Shown here: one piece after another, positions 1 through 9,469 of the stretch | Numbering within the stretch: position 1 is the first letter of the stretch | Layout: the number at the start of each line of letters is the position of its first letter | Assembly: GCF_008253865.1 (NCBI RefSeq) | Contig: NZ_CP042331.1 | Span: 3,038,001-3,102,000, forward strand | DNA length: 64,000 nucleotides | Source of the DNA: Bosea sp. F3-2 | GTDB lineage: Bacteria; Pseudomonadota; Alphaproteobacteria; Rhizobiales; Beijerinckiaceae | Direction of reading: 5' to 3' | Translations under genes and position numbers: made by a program | Notes under the pieces: generated by a model | Databases searched by the model: none | What the model was told of the DNA's origin: nothing | The model's input: the letters and a program-made list of their open reading frames with translations, nothing else

Positions 1-770
1 CCAGCACGCGCAGTGCGCAGGATCTTCAGCCGCTCCGGCCCCTTGCCGAGATCGATCTCGGCGAAGGCGCCCGGGAAGGGCGAGAGGCCGCGCACCCGAT
101 CATGCACCTGCTGCGCCGGCAGCGCCCAGCTCAGCTTTGCCTCGGCATTGGTGATCTTGGCGGCGTAGGTGACGCCGTCCTCGGGCTGCGGCGTGAACTG
201 CAGGCCGCCGCGCCCCAGCGCTGCGAGCGCGCGCACCATCAGATCAGCGCCGAGGATGCTGAGCTGGTCGTGCAATTCGCCGGCGGTCAGGTCGGGGCCG
301 ATTGCCAGCGTCTCGACCATGCCGACCGGACCGGTATCGAGCCCGGCTTCCATCTTCATCACGCAGACGCCGGTTTCGGCATCACCGGCCATGATCGCGC
401 GCTGGATCGGCGCGGCGCCGCGCCAGCGGGGCAGCAGCGAGGCATGGAGATTGAGGCAGCCGAGCTCGGGCAGGTCGAGGATCGCCTGCGGCAGGATCAT
501 GCCGTAGGCCACGACGACGGCGACATCGGCCTGGTGCGAGGCGATGATCTCGGCCTGTTCCGGCGTCTTCAGCGTCGAGGGCGTGAAGACCGGGATGCCG
601 AAGCGCTCGGCCGCCTTGTGCACCGGCGAGGGCTTGAGATCGAGACCGCGGCCGGCCTGCGCCGGGGCGCGGGTGTAGCAGGAGATGACCTCATGCCCCT
701 GGCCCACGATCTCTGTCAGCACCGGCACGGCGAAATCCGGCGTGCCCATGAAAATGACGCGCAAACTCAT
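1..770 (-). CDS. fmt: Methionyl-tRNA formyltransferase, C-terminus cut by window edge
   Basis: Adds a formyl group from 10-formyl-tetrahydrofolate to initiator Met-tRNA in the cytoplasm, so that translation can start with fMet. Reading on the minus strand from the ATG at 768-770, the protein opens [17 protein letters not shown], the family N-terminus. The catalytic triad is visible as Asn107, His109 (within [17 protein letters not shown]) and Asp145. About 256 codons are present of the usual ~310, so only the C-terminal tRNA-binding domain is missing. It lies downstream of def on the same strand, the classic def-fmt pairing, with a palindromic repeat between them. Confidence 0.97.
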   Translation of the reverse strand, partial: MSLRVIFMGTPDFAVPVLTEIVGQGHEVISCYTRAPAQAGRGLDLKPSPVHKAAERFGIPVFTPSTLKTPEQAEIIASHQADVAVVVAYGMILPQAILDLPELGCLNLHASLLPRWRGAAPIQRAIMAGDAETGVCVMKMEAGLDTGPVGMVETLAIGPDLTAGELHDQLSILGADLMVRALAALGRGGLQFTPQPEDGVTYAAKITNAEAKLSWALPAQQVHDRVRGLSPFPGAFAEIDLGKGPERLKILRTARA

Positions 771-796
771 ACGTCGAATATGACTCCATAACAGCA

Positions 797-904
797 GTCA
801 TCCCGGGCGCCCGAATGGGGACCCGGGATCGGTGCCTGAACCTCTCCTGCCGGCGCTCCGGCATGGATCCCGGATCTACGCTGCGCTTCGTCCGGGATGA
901 CGGC
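797..904. repeat. Dispersed GTCAT...ATGAC inverted repeat, copy 1 (def-fmt gap)
   Basis: The left end starts GTCATCCCGGGC and the right end finishes TCCGGGATGACG. The arms are imperfect and partly filled with further self-complementary stretches (GGATCC, CCGGCGCTCCGG). It fills almost all of the space between def and fmt, so an RNA hairpin would form within the def-fmt transcript. Confidence 0.75.
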
Positions 905-920
905 GAGCGGATACGAAAAC

Positions 921-1460
921 CTACGCAGCCCGCTCGCGCTTGGCCGCCTTGGCGAATTTCTTGGTGACGCGCTCGCGCTTCAGCCGCGAGAGATGGTCGA
1001 TGAAGAGCACGCCGTCGAGATGGTCGATCTCATGCTGGAGGCAGGTGGCCAGCAGGCCGTCAGCCGCGATCTCCTGCATCTTGCCGTCGAGATCCATGTA
1101 GCGGACCTTGACCTCAGCCGGGCGCTCGACCTCCTCGTAATATTCCGGGATCGAGAGGCAGCCTTCCTCGTAGACGCTGAGTTCCTCCGAGGACCAGGTG
1201 ATCTGCGGATTGATGAAGACCTGCGGCTTCCTAGGCTCCGGCTCCTCGCCCTCCTTCGCTTCCGGCTTCGACAGATCGATCGTCACCACGCGCAGCGGTG
1301 CGCCGATCTGGATCGCGGCGAGCCCGATGCCGGGCGCGTCGTACATCGTCTCGAACATGTCCTCGACCAGCGTCCGGATCTCGGGCGTGACAGCCTCGAC
1401 CGGCTTCGAGACGAGGCGAAGCTGGGCGTCGGGCAAGATGACGAGCGGGCGAATGGCCAT
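921..1460 (-). CDS. def: Peptide deformylase
   Basis: Metal-dependent hydrolase that removes the formyl group from nascent proteins at the ribosome. The 179-residue product ([11 protein letters not shown]...) has all three family motifs: GIGLAAIQ (44-51), EGCLS with metal ligand Cys101, and HEIDH with ligands His143 and His147. An in-frame ATG lies 54 nt further upstream, but the 1460 start gives the normal N-terminus and length. A Lys/Arg-rich C-terminal tail ([19 protein letters not shown]) may contact the ribosome. It precedes fmt on the same strand, coupling removal and addition of the formyl group; rmuC diverges from it. Confidence 0.97.
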   Translation of the reverse strand: MAIRPLVILPDAQLRLVSKPVEAVTPEIRTLVEDMFETMYDAPGIGLAAIQIGAPLRVVTIDLSKPEAKEGEEPEPRKPQVFINPQITWSSEELSVYEEGCLSIPEYYEEVERPAEVKVRYMDLDGKMQEIAADGLLATCLQHEIDHLDGVLFIDHLSRLKRERVTKKFAKAAKRERAA

Positions 1461-1573
1461 GGGTTTCCAAGGGAAAAGAGCTGTTGAGCCCGGGACATAA
1501 GCATTTGTGGGCAAGTGGTCAAACTGTTCCGCTTTCGTTCGCTATTCCCTGTCGAATCGGCTAGGCTCGGCGA

Positions 1574-2758
1574 ATGAACGAGATCGCCTTCACCCTGCTG
1601 GAACGCCCGGTGAGCTGGGCCGAAGCGGCCCTCGGCTTCGCCGCATTGAGCCTCGTATTGCTGCTCCTGGCGGTGATCGCCGGCTGGCGAGGCGGCCAGA
1701 GCCGCGCGATCGAGGCCGCCATGGCGGCGGAGCGCGCCCGCGAGATGGACGACAAGGTCGCGGAGATGAACCGCCAGCAGGCGGAACTCGCCGGCCGCAT
1801 GCAGTCGATGGCCGAGATTCTCTCGACCCGGCAGGGCGACCTTGCGCGGCTCGTCGCCGACCGGATGGATGGGCTGAGCCATAAGGTTGGCCAAGGCCTC
1901 GAGCAGAATGTCCGCCAGACCACGGAGAGCCTCGGCAAGCTGCAGGAGCGGCTGGCGGTGATCGACAGCGCCCAGAAGAACCTGACCGACCTGACCTCCG
2001 AGGTGGTGACGCTGAAGGATGTGCTCGCCAACAAGCAGGCGCGCGGCGCCTATGGCCAGGGCCGGATGGAAGCGATCATCCGCGACGGGCTGCCTGCCGC
2101 CTTCTTCGCCTTCCAGCCGCAATTGTCGAACGGAAAGCGGCCGGATTGCCTCGTCACCCTGCCCGGCGACGGGCGCGGCCTCGTCATCGACGCCAAGTTC
2201 CCGCTGGAGAGCTTCACGCTGCTGCGGGAGGCGCGCGGCGACGACGCACGCAAGGCGGCCGGCCAGCGCGTGCGCGGCGATGTCGGCGTGCATGTGAAGG
2301 ATATCGCCGAGCGCTACTTCCTGCCCGGCGAAACGCAGGACATCGCGCTGCTCTTCGTGCCGTCCGAGTCGATCTATGCCGATCTGCACGAGCATTTCGA
2401 CGATGTCGTGCAGCGGGCGCACCGGGCCCGGGTGATGATCGTCTCGCCCTCGCTGCTGGCTCTGGCGATCCAGCTGATGCAGTCGCTGGTGCGCGATGCG
2501 CGGATGCGGGAAGAGGCACAGGTCATCCAGACCGAGGTCGGCAAGCTGCTCGACGACGTACGCCGGCTCGGCGAACGCGTCGACAAGCTCGACAATCATT
2601 TCCGCCAGGCGCAGGACGATGTCGGCCAGATCAAGACCTCGGCCGGCAAGGTCACGAGCCGCGCCGAGAAGATCGGCGCGCTCGATTTCGACGACGAGAA
2701 GAGCGAGCCGAAACTGCCCTTCGCCAAGGGGCTGGAGTTGAAGGCCGCGGCGGAGTGA
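1574..2758 (+). CDS. rmuC: RmuC family DNA recombination protein
   Basis: 394 residues. RmuC proteins limit recombination at inverted repeats and carry a nuclease-like fold. An N-terminal hydrophobic segment (about residues 18-40) anchors the protein. A long charged helical region follows (about 45-150, likely coiled coil), then the conserved RmuC domain with the blocks LVIDAKFPLESF and LLFVPSESIYADLHEHF. It is divergent from def, and its TGA at 2756-2758 directly abuts the stop of the convergent OsmC gene. RmuC's reported role at inverted repeats is worth noting in a region full of palindromes, but no link is shown. Confidence 0.93.
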   Translation: MNEIAFTLLERPVSWAEAALGFAALSLVLLLLAVIAGWRGGQSRAIEAAMAAERAREMDDKVAEMNRQQAELAGRMQSMAEILSTRQGDLARLVADRMDGLSHKVGQGLEQNVRQTTESLGKLQERLAVIDSAQKNLTDLTSEVVTLKDVLANKQARGAYGQGRMEAIIRDGLPAAFFAFQPQLSNGKRPDCLVTLPGDGRGLVIDAKFPLESFTLLREARGDDARKAAGQRVRGDVGVHVKDIAERYFLPGETQDIALLFVPSESIYADLHEHFDDVVQRAHRARVMIVSPSLLALAIQLMQSLVRDARMREEAQVIQTEVGKLLDDVRRLGERVDKLDNHFRQAQDDVGQIKTSAGKVTSRAEKIGALDFDDEKSEPKLPFAKGLELKAAAE

Positions 2759-3268
2759 TCAGCCGCGGTTGAGCACCGCCGACAGCTCCGGCTTCACGTT
2801 CAGCGTCTGGAACACGACGCAGTAGCGCTCGGTGAGCTTGAGCAGCGTGTCGAGCTTCTCCTGCGGCGCGTCGCTCTCGACGTCGAAGGAAAGGCGGATC
2901 GCCCTGAAGCCGACCGGCGCATCCTTGGCGACGCCGAGCGTGCCGCGGAAGTCGAGATCACCCTCGGCGCGGACCACGCCCTTCTTCAGCTCGATCTCCA
3001 GCGCGGTCGCGACCGCCTTCAGGGTCACTCCGGCGCAGGCGACCAGCGCCTCCAGCAGCATGTCGCCGGAGCAGAGCTCGGCGCCCGAGCCGCCGGTGGC
3101 CGGATGGAGTCCCGCAAGTGCGATGGCGCGGCCGGTCTCGACCTTGCAGGCGATGTGCTGGTCGTCGAGCTCGCCATGGGCCTTGAGCGTGATGACAGCC
3201 GCGTCGGGGGCTTCGCGATACTTGTCCTTGAGCGGCGCCTGCAGGGCACGCAAAGCTGTGACGTCCAT
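2759..3268 (-). CDS. OsmC family protein (peroxide-resistance type)
   Basis: 169 residues starting MDVTALRALQAPLK, with a GAGAGG ribosome-binding site just upstream of the ATG at 3266-3268. OsmC/Ohr proteins reduce organic hydroperoxides through two cysteines. Candidates here are Cys79 (LLEALVACAGVTL) and Cys150 (TERYCVVFQTL), with an extra Cys66 in the loop before the central helix. The overall pattern matches the OsmC superfamily, but the subfamily (OsmC, Ohr or YhfA-like) cannot be fixed by eye. It is convergent with rmuC with no space between the stop codons. A longer start at 3355 is possible but lacks an obvious ribosome-binding site. Confidence 0.88.
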   Translation of the reverse strand: MDVTALRALQAPLKDKYREAPDAAVITLKAHGELDDQHIACKVETGRAIALAGLHPATGGSGAELCSGDMLLEALVACAGVTLKAVATALEIELKKGVVRAEGDLDFRGTLGVAKDAPVGFRAIRLSFDVESDAPQEKLDTLLKLTERYCVVFQTLNVKPELSAVLNRG

Positions 3269-3370
3269 GGGCTGAACCTCTCGTTCGAACGGAAAATCGT
3301 CTTGAACGGCAGATAGGCTGAGGCTGGTTGGAACACTAGACCGATTATCGATCAAGCTGGATCGGAGAAG

Positions 3371-3497
3371 CCGTCATTGCGAGGAGCGAAGCGACGAAGC
3401 AATCCAGGAATCATAGAGCTCTACGTCCCCCTGGATTGCTTCGCGGAGCCTGTCCTCGGGCTTGCCGAAGGCAAGACCCGGGGGCTCGCAATGACGG
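3371..3497. repeat. Dispersed GTCAT...ATGAC inverted repeat, copy 2 (CGTCATTGCGAGG subtype)
   Basis: The ends read CCGTCATTGCGAGGAGCG and GGCTCGCAATGACGG and are complementary. Inside, GCAATCCAGG pairs with CCTGGATTGC. This subtype differs from the CCGGAATGAC copies elsewhere in the window but has the same architecture. It is followed at about 3497-3523 by a GGTTCGACCTGATCG...CTCTAG tail of the second repeat family. Confidence 0.75.
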
Positions 3498-3547
3498 TTC
3501 GACCTGATCGAAAAGCACTCTAGCCTATTCGGGCCGATGCTCTTGCC

Positions 3548-4330
3548 CTACCACCACATGCCGGCGGTCTCAGCCGTCCTCTCCTGATGCGGAGCCTCGT
3601 CGCGCAGCGATCTGTCAAGCGCGCGCAACGCCTCGCGCTTCGTCGCCTCGAAGGCCGGCGAGAGCCGGTCTCGCGGGCGTGCGAGCGGGTTGTCGAGCTC
3701 GTCGAAGATGCGGCCGGGCTTGGGCTGCATCACGATGATGCGGTCGGCGAGCGTCACCGCCTCCTCGACATCATGCGTGACCATGACGACGGTCGGCCGG
3801 CTTTCCTGCCAGAGCGACAGCAGATGGCCGTGCAGGCTCGTCCGCGTCGTGGCATCGAGCGCCGAAAAGGGCTCGTCCATCAGCAAGAGCCTCGGCCGAG
3901 TGACGAGGGCGCGCGCGATGGCGACGCGCTGCTGCTGGCCGCCGGAGAGCTCGCGCGGCCAGCGCTTCTCATGGCCGGCGAGGCCGACGCGCACCAGCGC
4001 ATTGGTCACCAAGCCTTCCCGCTCGAACGCGGAACGGTGCGACAGCCCGAAGCCGACATTCTCGGCGACGCTGAGCCAGGGGAAGAGCCGCGGCTCCTGG
4101 AAGATGACGCCGACATCGGCGCGCGGCTCAGTAATCGCCCCGCCGTCGAGCCGGATCGCGCCCTCGCTCGACCGGTCGAGCCCGGCGACCAGGCGCAAGA
4201 GCGTGGTCTTGCCGCAGCCGGAGCCGCCGAGCAGGGCGAGGATCTCGCCACGCCCGACATCGAGCGTGATCGACGACAGGGCGAGTGTGCCGTCGGCATA
4301 GGTTTTGGAAAGCCGGTCGAAACTCAGCAC
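3548..4330 (-). CDS. ABC transporter ATP-binding protein, SsuB/TauB/NrtD type
   Basis: ATPase of an importer, 260 residues, with a GTG start at 4328-4330. Motifs in order: Walker A GGSGCGKTT (35-43), Q-loop FQEPRLFPW, signature LSGGQQQR (128-135), Walker B MDEPF (151-155), and the switch His186 in VTHDVEEA. The RLFPW-type Q-loop and the single-domain length match nitrate/sulfonate/taurine importers. It is last in a three-gene string (binding protein, permease, ATPase) with short gaps. Substrate is inferred from the family; aliphatic sulfonates are most likely, but nitrate or riboflavin-precursor relatives cannot be excluded. Confidence 0.93.
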   Translation of the reverse strand: MLSFDRLSKTYADGTLALSSITLDVGRGEILALLGGSGCGKTTLLRLVAGLDRSSEGAIRLDGGAITEPRADVGVIFQEPRLFPWLSVAENVGFGLSHRSAFEREGLVTNALVRVGLAGHEKRWPRELSGGQQQRVAIARALVTRPRLLLMDEPFSALDATTRTSLHGHLLSLWQESRPTVVMVTHDVEEAVTLADRIIVMQPKPGRIFDELDNPLARPRDRLSPAFEATKREALRALDRSLRDEAPHQERTAETAGMWW

Positions 4331-4342
4331 GGGGATAAGCCT

Positions 4343-5173
4343 TCAGAGCTTGTCGTGCGCCGTATCCTGCCAAAGGAGGAAGGGCCGCGTGATGGCGACG
4401 AGCAGCCCGTCCGCCAGCTTGCCGAGCACGGCGAAGCTGATGATGGCCGCGATGATGGTGTCGGGACGGCCGAGCTGCTGGCCGTCCACGAGCAGATAGC
4501 CGAGCCCCTCGCTCGCCCCCATGATCTCGGCAGCGACGACGAACATGAAGCCGAGGCCGAGGCCGGCGCGCAGCGCGGTGATCCAGCTCGGCAGGATCGC
4601 CGGCAGCAGAACCCGGCGGACCATGGCAAGCCGCGACAGCCGGAAGACCCGCCCGACCTCGACGATCTTGCGGTCGATGCCCTGGATCGCCGCGGCGACG
4701 CCGAGATAGACCGGGAAGAAGACGCCGACCGCAATCAGCGCCACCTTCGAGGCCTCGAAGATGCCGAGCCAGAGGATGAAGAGCGGCACCCAGGCGATCG
4801 AGGGGATCGCCCTCAGCGCCTGCAGGGTCGGGTCGAGCAGGCTGCGGGCGACGGGCAGCGCTCCCGTCACGGCGCCGAGCAGCGTGCCGGCCAGAGCGCC
4901 GAGGCCGAAGCCTGCCCCGACCCGCCAGAGCGTCGCGCTGGCATGGGTCAGGACCTCGCCCGAGGCGGCAAGGCTCCAGAGCGTGCGGCCGACGACGCTG
5001 GGCGGCGGCATCAGCCGACCGTTGGCGATGCCGGCGGCGACCAGCCATTCCCACAGGATGGCGAGCCCGACCGGCAGCACGAAGCCGGCAACCGCGAGGC
5101 CATAGGCGCGGCGGGGGGCGGCCGACCGCCCTTCCCGTGTCTCGACCGCGGCTTCGACCTCCAGAACGCTCAT
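4343..5173 (-). CDS. ABC transporter permease, SsuC type
   Basis: Inner-membrane subunit of the importer, 276 residues. A cytoplasmic N-terminus of about 25 residues leads into the first membrane segment (VAGFVLPVGLAILWEWLVAAG); about six hydrophobic segments follow. RALRAIPSIAWVPLFILW and LPAILPSWITALRAGLGLG are typical of the sulfonate/nitrate permease family, the second lying in the EAA loop that docks on the ATPase. The ATG at 5171-5173 lies 16 nt after the binding-protein stop and has only a weak ribosome-binding site, suggesting translational coupling. Confidence 0.93.
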   Translation of the reverse strand: MSVLEVEAAVETREGRSAAPRRAYGLAVAGFVLPVGLAILWEWLVAAGIANGRLMPPPSVVGRTLWSLAASGEVLTHASATLWRVGAGFGLGALAGTLLGAVTGALPVARSLLDPTLQALRAIPSIAWVPLFILWLGIFEASKVALIAVGVFFPVYLGVAAAIQGIDRKIVEVGRVFRLSRLAMVRRVLLPAILPSWITALRAGLGLGFMFVVAAEIMGASEGLGYLLVDGQQLGRPDTIIAAIISFAVLGKLADGLLVAITRPFLLWQDTAHDKL

Positions 5174-5189
5174 CGCCGGGCCGCTACCG

Positions 5190-6155
5190 TCAGTTGGTGG
5201 CGATGAAGCCGCGGTCGACCAGCGAATCCACCGCCGCCTTCACATCGGTCGCAGCCGGCAGCACGCCCGCCTCCTTCAGCGCGTTGCCGGCAGCGGTGAT
5301 GCTGTCGATCTGTGCCTGGCCGATGGCGGAATGGGTGAGCTCGGTGCGGGTGAGCTGGCGTTCGATCACCGGCTCGGAGAGCTTGGTGTACTCGACCAGC
5401 ACCTTCTTCAGCTCGGCCGGGTTGGCGAGCGCATAGGCCCTCGCCTGCTCATAGGCGGCGATCACCTTGCGCACCAGCGCCGGGTTCTCCCTGGCGAAGG
5501 CTTCCCGGACATTGAGGATGCCCCAGGTATTGTCCTCGGCCTTGCGGTAGAACAGCTTCGCGCCGCTCTCAACCTCGGCCGCCGCCATCAGCGGATCGAG
5601 CCCGGCCCAGGCCTCGACATCGCCGCGCTCCAGCGCGAGCCGGCCATCGGCGTGCTGGAGGAGGACGAGCTTGACGTCCTTCTCGGTCAGCTTGGCATCG
5701 GCGAGCGCGCGCACCAGGAAAATATGCGGATCCGTGCCGCGGGTGACGGCGACGCGCTTGCCCTTGAGATCGGCGGCCTTGGTGATATCGCTCTTGGCGC
5801 CGGTGACCAGCGCCGTCCATTCGGGGCGGGAGTAGACATAGACCGACTTGATCGGATTGCCGTTGATCTTGCCGATCAGCGCGGCGGCGCCGGCAGTCGA
5901 GCCGAAATCGATCGAGCCGGCGTTGAGGAATTCGAGCGCCTTGTTCGATCCGGCTGATAGCACCCAGCGGACCTTGATTCCGTCGGCATCGAGCGCTTTC
6001 TCCAGAACGCCGCGCTCCTTCAGCACCAGGCTGACGGGGTTATAGGTGGCATAGTCGAGCCGGATTTCCTTCGGCGCCTGCTGCGCGAAGGCGGGCGCGG
6101 CGAACGACGCCGCAGCGAAGGCGGCAAGGGCGAGGCGGCGGGTGATGCTGGTCAT
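5190..6155 (-). CDS. Aliphatic sulfonate-type ABC transporter substrate-binding protein (SsuA family)
   Basis: Periplasmic receptor, 321 residues from the ATG at 6153-6155, preceded by AGAGGGA at good spacing. The signal peptide is MTSITRRLALAAFAAASF... with cleavage after AFAQQ. The mature part has the SsuA pattern: an early YATYNPVSLVLKERG block, VRWVLSAGSNKALEFLNAGSIDFG, and SDITKAADLKGKRVAVTRGT. It is the first gene of the ABC operon, divergent from glnD. The exact ligand cannot be read from sequence; no desulfonating monooxygenase gene (ssuD, tauD) lies in the window. Confidence 0.92.
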   Translation of the reverse strand: MTSITRRLALAAFAAASFAAPAFAQQAPKEIRLDYATYNPVSLVLKERGVLEKALDADGIKVRWVLSAGSNKALEFLNAGSIDFGSTAGAAALIGKINGNPIKSVYVYSRPEWTALVTGAKSDITKAADLKGKRVAVTRGTDPHIFLVRALADAKLTEKDVKLVLLQHADGRLALERGDVEAWAGLDPLMAAAEVESGAKLFYRKAEDNTWGILNVREAFARENPALVRKVIAAYEQARAYALANPAELKKVLVEYTKLSEPVIERQLTRTELTHSAIGQAQIDSITAAGNALKEAGVLPAATDVKAAVDSLVDRGFIATN

Positions 6156-6544
6156 TGGACGATCCCTCTGTTCGACGACGCGAGGGATCGGGACGGGTGG
6201 CGTCCTTGGCCCCACGCTTTAGCTGCACTTATTTCGCGCCCGCAAGCTGGTGGCTCAAATCGGCGCGTATCCTCTTTTTAGGTCCAATCGTTCTGTATGT
6301 CAAACAACACGAGATTGAACGGCAATTCCATAATTACCGTACACTGACTGTTGAATTTAATTCTCTCGCCCCTTTCCACGCGTGCCAGAGCATTGTGCTT
6401 TGAGCTAGAATCCTGAGGCTCGGGCTGGCGCGGCGCAAACCCCTCCCCCTTGTGGGGAGGGGAAGAGCGCGCATCGCCAGCGTGGCGGTTCAACCTGAGA
6501 GCAGGATGCTCTAGAACAACAGCAGACGACGGAATCGTGCCCAC
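6156..6544. other. Divergent intergenic region between the sulfonate-type operon and glnD
   Basis: No gene is supported here. The central part (about 6270-6370) is clearly more AT-rich than the surroundings and probably holds promoters for both directions. Near 6440-6462 an inverted CCCCTCCCC...GGGGAGGGG hairpin occurs. At about 6487-6513 a GGTTCAACCTG...GCTCTAG stretch matches the tail of the CTCTAG repeat family seen at 35.7 kb. Confidence 0.6.
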
Positions 6545-9355
6545 GTGACAGCCTCCTCCACAGCGCCCGCGCTTGCCCTCCCCGACATGTTGCACGATCC
6601 GGAGGCGGGCATTGCGAGGCTGTTCGAGACTGTCCGACGGCAGAGCAAGACAGAGAAGCGGCAGCTGCTGGTGGCGGCGCTGCGGCAGCTGCTCGACGAC
6701 GGCCGGGTCTCGGCCAAGGCGATCCTGACGGGCCCGCGCGGCGGGCTCGCCTGCGCGCACCGGCTCTCGGCCGTGATGGATGCCGTCGTCATCGGGCTGC
6801 ACAAGGCCGCGACCTCGTATTTCTACCCGGCCGACAACCCCTCGCAATCGGAGCGGATCGCGGTCGTCGCCGTCGGCGGCTACGGCCGCGGCACGCTGGC
6901 GCCGGGCTCCGACGTCGATCTGCTATTCCTCTTCCCGCACAAGCAGACGGCCTGGGGCGAGAGCGTGGTCGAATCCATGCTCTATCCGCTCTGGGACCTG
7001 AAGCTGAAGGTCGGCCATTCCGTGCGCTCGATCGACGATTGCGTGCGCGAGGCGCGAGCGGACATGACGATCCGCACCGCCCTACTCGAAGCGCGCTTCC
7101 TGGTCGGCGACCGGGCGCTGTTCGACGAGATGACCCGCCGCTTCGAGGCCGAGGTGGTCGAAGGCACGGCTGCCGCCTTCACCGAGGCCAAGCTCGCCGA
7201 GCGCGAGACGCGGGTGCAACGGGCCGGCGCGTCGCGCTATCTCGTCGAGCCCAATGTCAAGGACGGCAAGGGCGGCTTACGCGACCTCAACACGCTGTTC
7301 TGGATCGCCAAATACTCCTACCGCGTCCATGACGTGCGCGAGCTGGTCGCAGCCGGTCTCTTCGACAAGGACGAGCTGCAGATGTTCCAGCGCTCGGAGG
7401 AATTCCTCTGGCGCGTCCGCTGCTGGCTGCATTTCATCACCGGGCGCGCCGAGGAGCGGCTCTCCTTCGACCTGCAGCGCCAGGTCGCCGCCGCGATCGG
7501 CTATGTCGGCCGCAGCGGCCAGGCCCCCGTCGAGCGCTTCATGAAGGCCTACTTCCTGATCGCCAAGGATGTCGGCGACCTCACGGCCATCGTCTGCGCC
7601 GCACTGGAAGCGCGCCAGCAGAAGCCGCGCGCGACGCTCTCCCGGCTTTTCGACACCCTGGCGAAGCGCAAGCGCGAACGCTCGCTCGGTCATCGCGACT
7701 TCAAGCTGACGAGCCAGCGCCTCAACATCGTCGACGACAGCGCCTTCGAGCGCGATCCGGTCAATCTGCTCAGGCTCTATGAGATCGCGAGCCGCGAGGA
7801 TCTCGCCATCCACCCCGATGCGAGCCGTCTCGTAACGCAGTCGCTCAGGCTGGTGACGCCGGGCCTGCGCAACGATCCGGAAGCCAACCGCATCTTCCTC
7901 GAAATCCTCACCGCCCGGCGATCGCCGGAGGTGGTGCTGCGTCGCATGAACGAATCCGGCCTGCTCGGTCGCTTCATCCCGGATTTCGGCCGGGTCGTGG
8001 CGATGATGCAGTTCAACATGTACCATCACTACACGGTGGACGAGCATCTGATCCGGGCGATCGGCGTGCTGGCCGAAATCGATGCCGGCGTGCTCGAGGC
8101 GGAACACCCGCTCGCCAACGACATCATGCCGACCATCGCCAACCGGCGCGCGCTCTATGTCGCCCTGTTCCTGCACGACATCGCCAAGGGCCGGCCGGAG
8201 GACCACTCGCTCGCCGGCGCCCGCATCGCCCGCAAGCTCGGCCCGCGCTTCGGCCTGACCAGCGCGCAGACCGAGACCGTGGCCTGGCTGGTCGAGCACC
8301 ATCTCGACATGTCGACCGTGGCGCAGAGCCGCGATCTCGGCGACCCCAAGACGATCGAGAGCTTCGCCGCGACGGTGCAGACGCTGGAGCGGCTGAAGCT
8401 GCTGCTCGTCCTCACCGTGGCCGACATCAAGGCGGTCGGGCCCGGCGTCTGGAACGGCTGGAAGGGCCAGCTGCTGCGCACGCTCTATTACGAGACCGAG
8501 CTCGTGCTGGCGGGCGGCCATTCGGCCGTCGAGCGCAAGGCGCGCGTCACCATGAAGCAGGACGCGCTACGCCAGCGCCTTGCGGATTGGAGCGGCGAGG
8601 AGCGCGACGCCTATATCGCGCGCCACTACCCGGCCTACTGGATCAAGGTCGATCCCGACCGGCAGGAGAAGCACGCCCGCTTCCTGCGCGAGGCCGAGCA
8701 GGCAGGGCGCACGACCGCAACCATCGTCGAGACGGACAAGTTCCGCGGGGTGACCGAGCTCACGGTGCTGGCGCCCGACCATCCGCGCCTGCTTGCCATC
8801 GTCACCGGGGCCTGCGCGGCGGCCGGCGGCAATATCGTCGACGCCCAGATCTTCACCACCAGCGACGGGCTGGTGCTCGACACGATCTCGGTTTCGCGTG
8901 CCTTCGACCGCGACGACGACGAGCTGCGCCGCGCCGAGCGGATCGCGGCCGCGATCGAGCGCGCGCTCAAGGGCGAGATCAAGATCGCCGATCTGGTGGC
9001 CCAGCGTCGTGCGCCGCCGCCGCGCGGCCAGACCTTCCAGGTGCAGCCCGAGGTCATCATCGACAATGTGCTCTCGACGCGCCACACCGTGCTCGAGGTC
9101 TCCGGCCTCGACCGGCCGGGTCTGCTCTACGACCTCACCACCGCGATCGGAAAGCTCAACCTCAATATCGCCTCGGCCCATATCGCGACCTTCGGGGAGA
9201 AGGCGGTCGACGTGTTCTACGTCACCGACCTGACCCATGCGAAGATCGTCTCGACCGGACGGCAGCTCTCCATCCGCAAGGCGCTGCTCGACGTCTTCAA
9301 GCTCGAGGCCGAGAAGCCGGCACCTGCCAAGGCGAAAGTACCAGCCCGCGCTTGA
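6545..9355 (+). CDS. glnD: Bifunctional [protein-PII] uridylyltransferase / uridylyl-removing enzyme
   Basis: Nitrogen sensor that adds UMP to PII when glutamine is low and removes it when glutamine is high. 936 residues, the normal length, with a GTG start at 6545. Domains in order: nucleotidyltransferase with GGYGRG (111-116) and GSDVDLL (121-127), the central GlnE-like helical region, an HD phosphohydrolase domain with HHYTVDEHLIRAIG and LFLHDIAKG, and two C-terminal ACT domains beginning near FRGVTELTVLAPDHPRLLA and HTVLEVSGLDRPGLLYD. All catalytic motifs look intact. The neighbouring gene downstream is grpE. Confidence 0.98.
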   Translation: MTASSTAPALALPDMLHDPEAGIARLFETVRRQSKTEKRQLLVAALRQLLDDGRVSAKAILTGPRGGLACAHRLSAVMDAVVIGLHKAATSYFYPADNPSQSERIAVVAVGGYGRGTLAPGSDVDLLFLFPHKQTAWGESVVESMLYPLWDLKLKVGHSVRSIDDCVREARADMTIRTALLEARFLVGDRALFDEMTRRFEAEVVEGTAAAFTEAKLAERETRVQRAGASRYLVEPNVKDGKGGLRDLNTLFWIAKYSYRVHDVRELVAAGLFDKDELQMFQRSEEFLWRVRCWLHFITGRAEERLSFDLQRQVAAAIGYVGRSGQAPVERFMKAYFLIAKDVGDLTAIVCAALEARQQKPRATLSRLFDTLAKRKRERSLGHRDFKLTSQRLNIVDDSAFERDPVNLLRLYEIASREDLAIHPDASRLVTQSLRLVTPGLRNDPEANRIFLEILTARRSPEVVLRRMNESGLLGRFIPDFGRVVAMMQFNMYHHYTVDEHLIRAIGVLAEIDAGVLEAEHPLANDIMPTIANRRALYVALFLHDIAKGRPEDHSLAGARIARKLGPRFGLTSAQTETVAWLVEHHLDMSTVAQSRDLGDPKTIESFAATVQTLERLKLLLVLTVADIKAVGPGVWNGWKGQLLRTLYYETELVLAGGHSAVERKARVTMKQDALRQRLADWSGEERDAYIARHYPAYWIKVDPDRQEKHARFLREAEQAGRTTATIVETDKFRGVTELTVLAPDHPRLLAIVTGACAAAGGNIVDAQIFTTSDGLVLDTISVSRAFDRDDDELRRAERIAAAIERALKGEIKIADLVAQRRAPPPRGQTFQVQPEVIIDNVLSTRHTVLEVSGLDRPGLLYDLTTAIGKLNLNIASAHIATFGEKAVDVFYVTDLTHAKIVSTGRQLSIRKALLDVFKLEAEKPAPAKAKVPARA

Positions 9356-9469
9356 TTTAACAGGCTATAAGGCCGATATCCGGCACGAACGCGGCTGCGC
9401 CCCGGTATGACCGGCCCCGGCTCTGCAAGGAGCGGCGCAGCCAGCCAGACAAAGGGACCTGAAGACACG

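Noticed and set aside
1283..2599. 438-codon minus-strand open frame
   Set aside because: Crosses def and rmuC in the wrong frame or strand; both real genes have full family motifs.
3587..5206. 539-codon plus-strand open frame
   Set aside because: Antisense to the SsuB and SsuC genes, low-complexity Arg/Glu/Asp composition, no ribosome-binding site.
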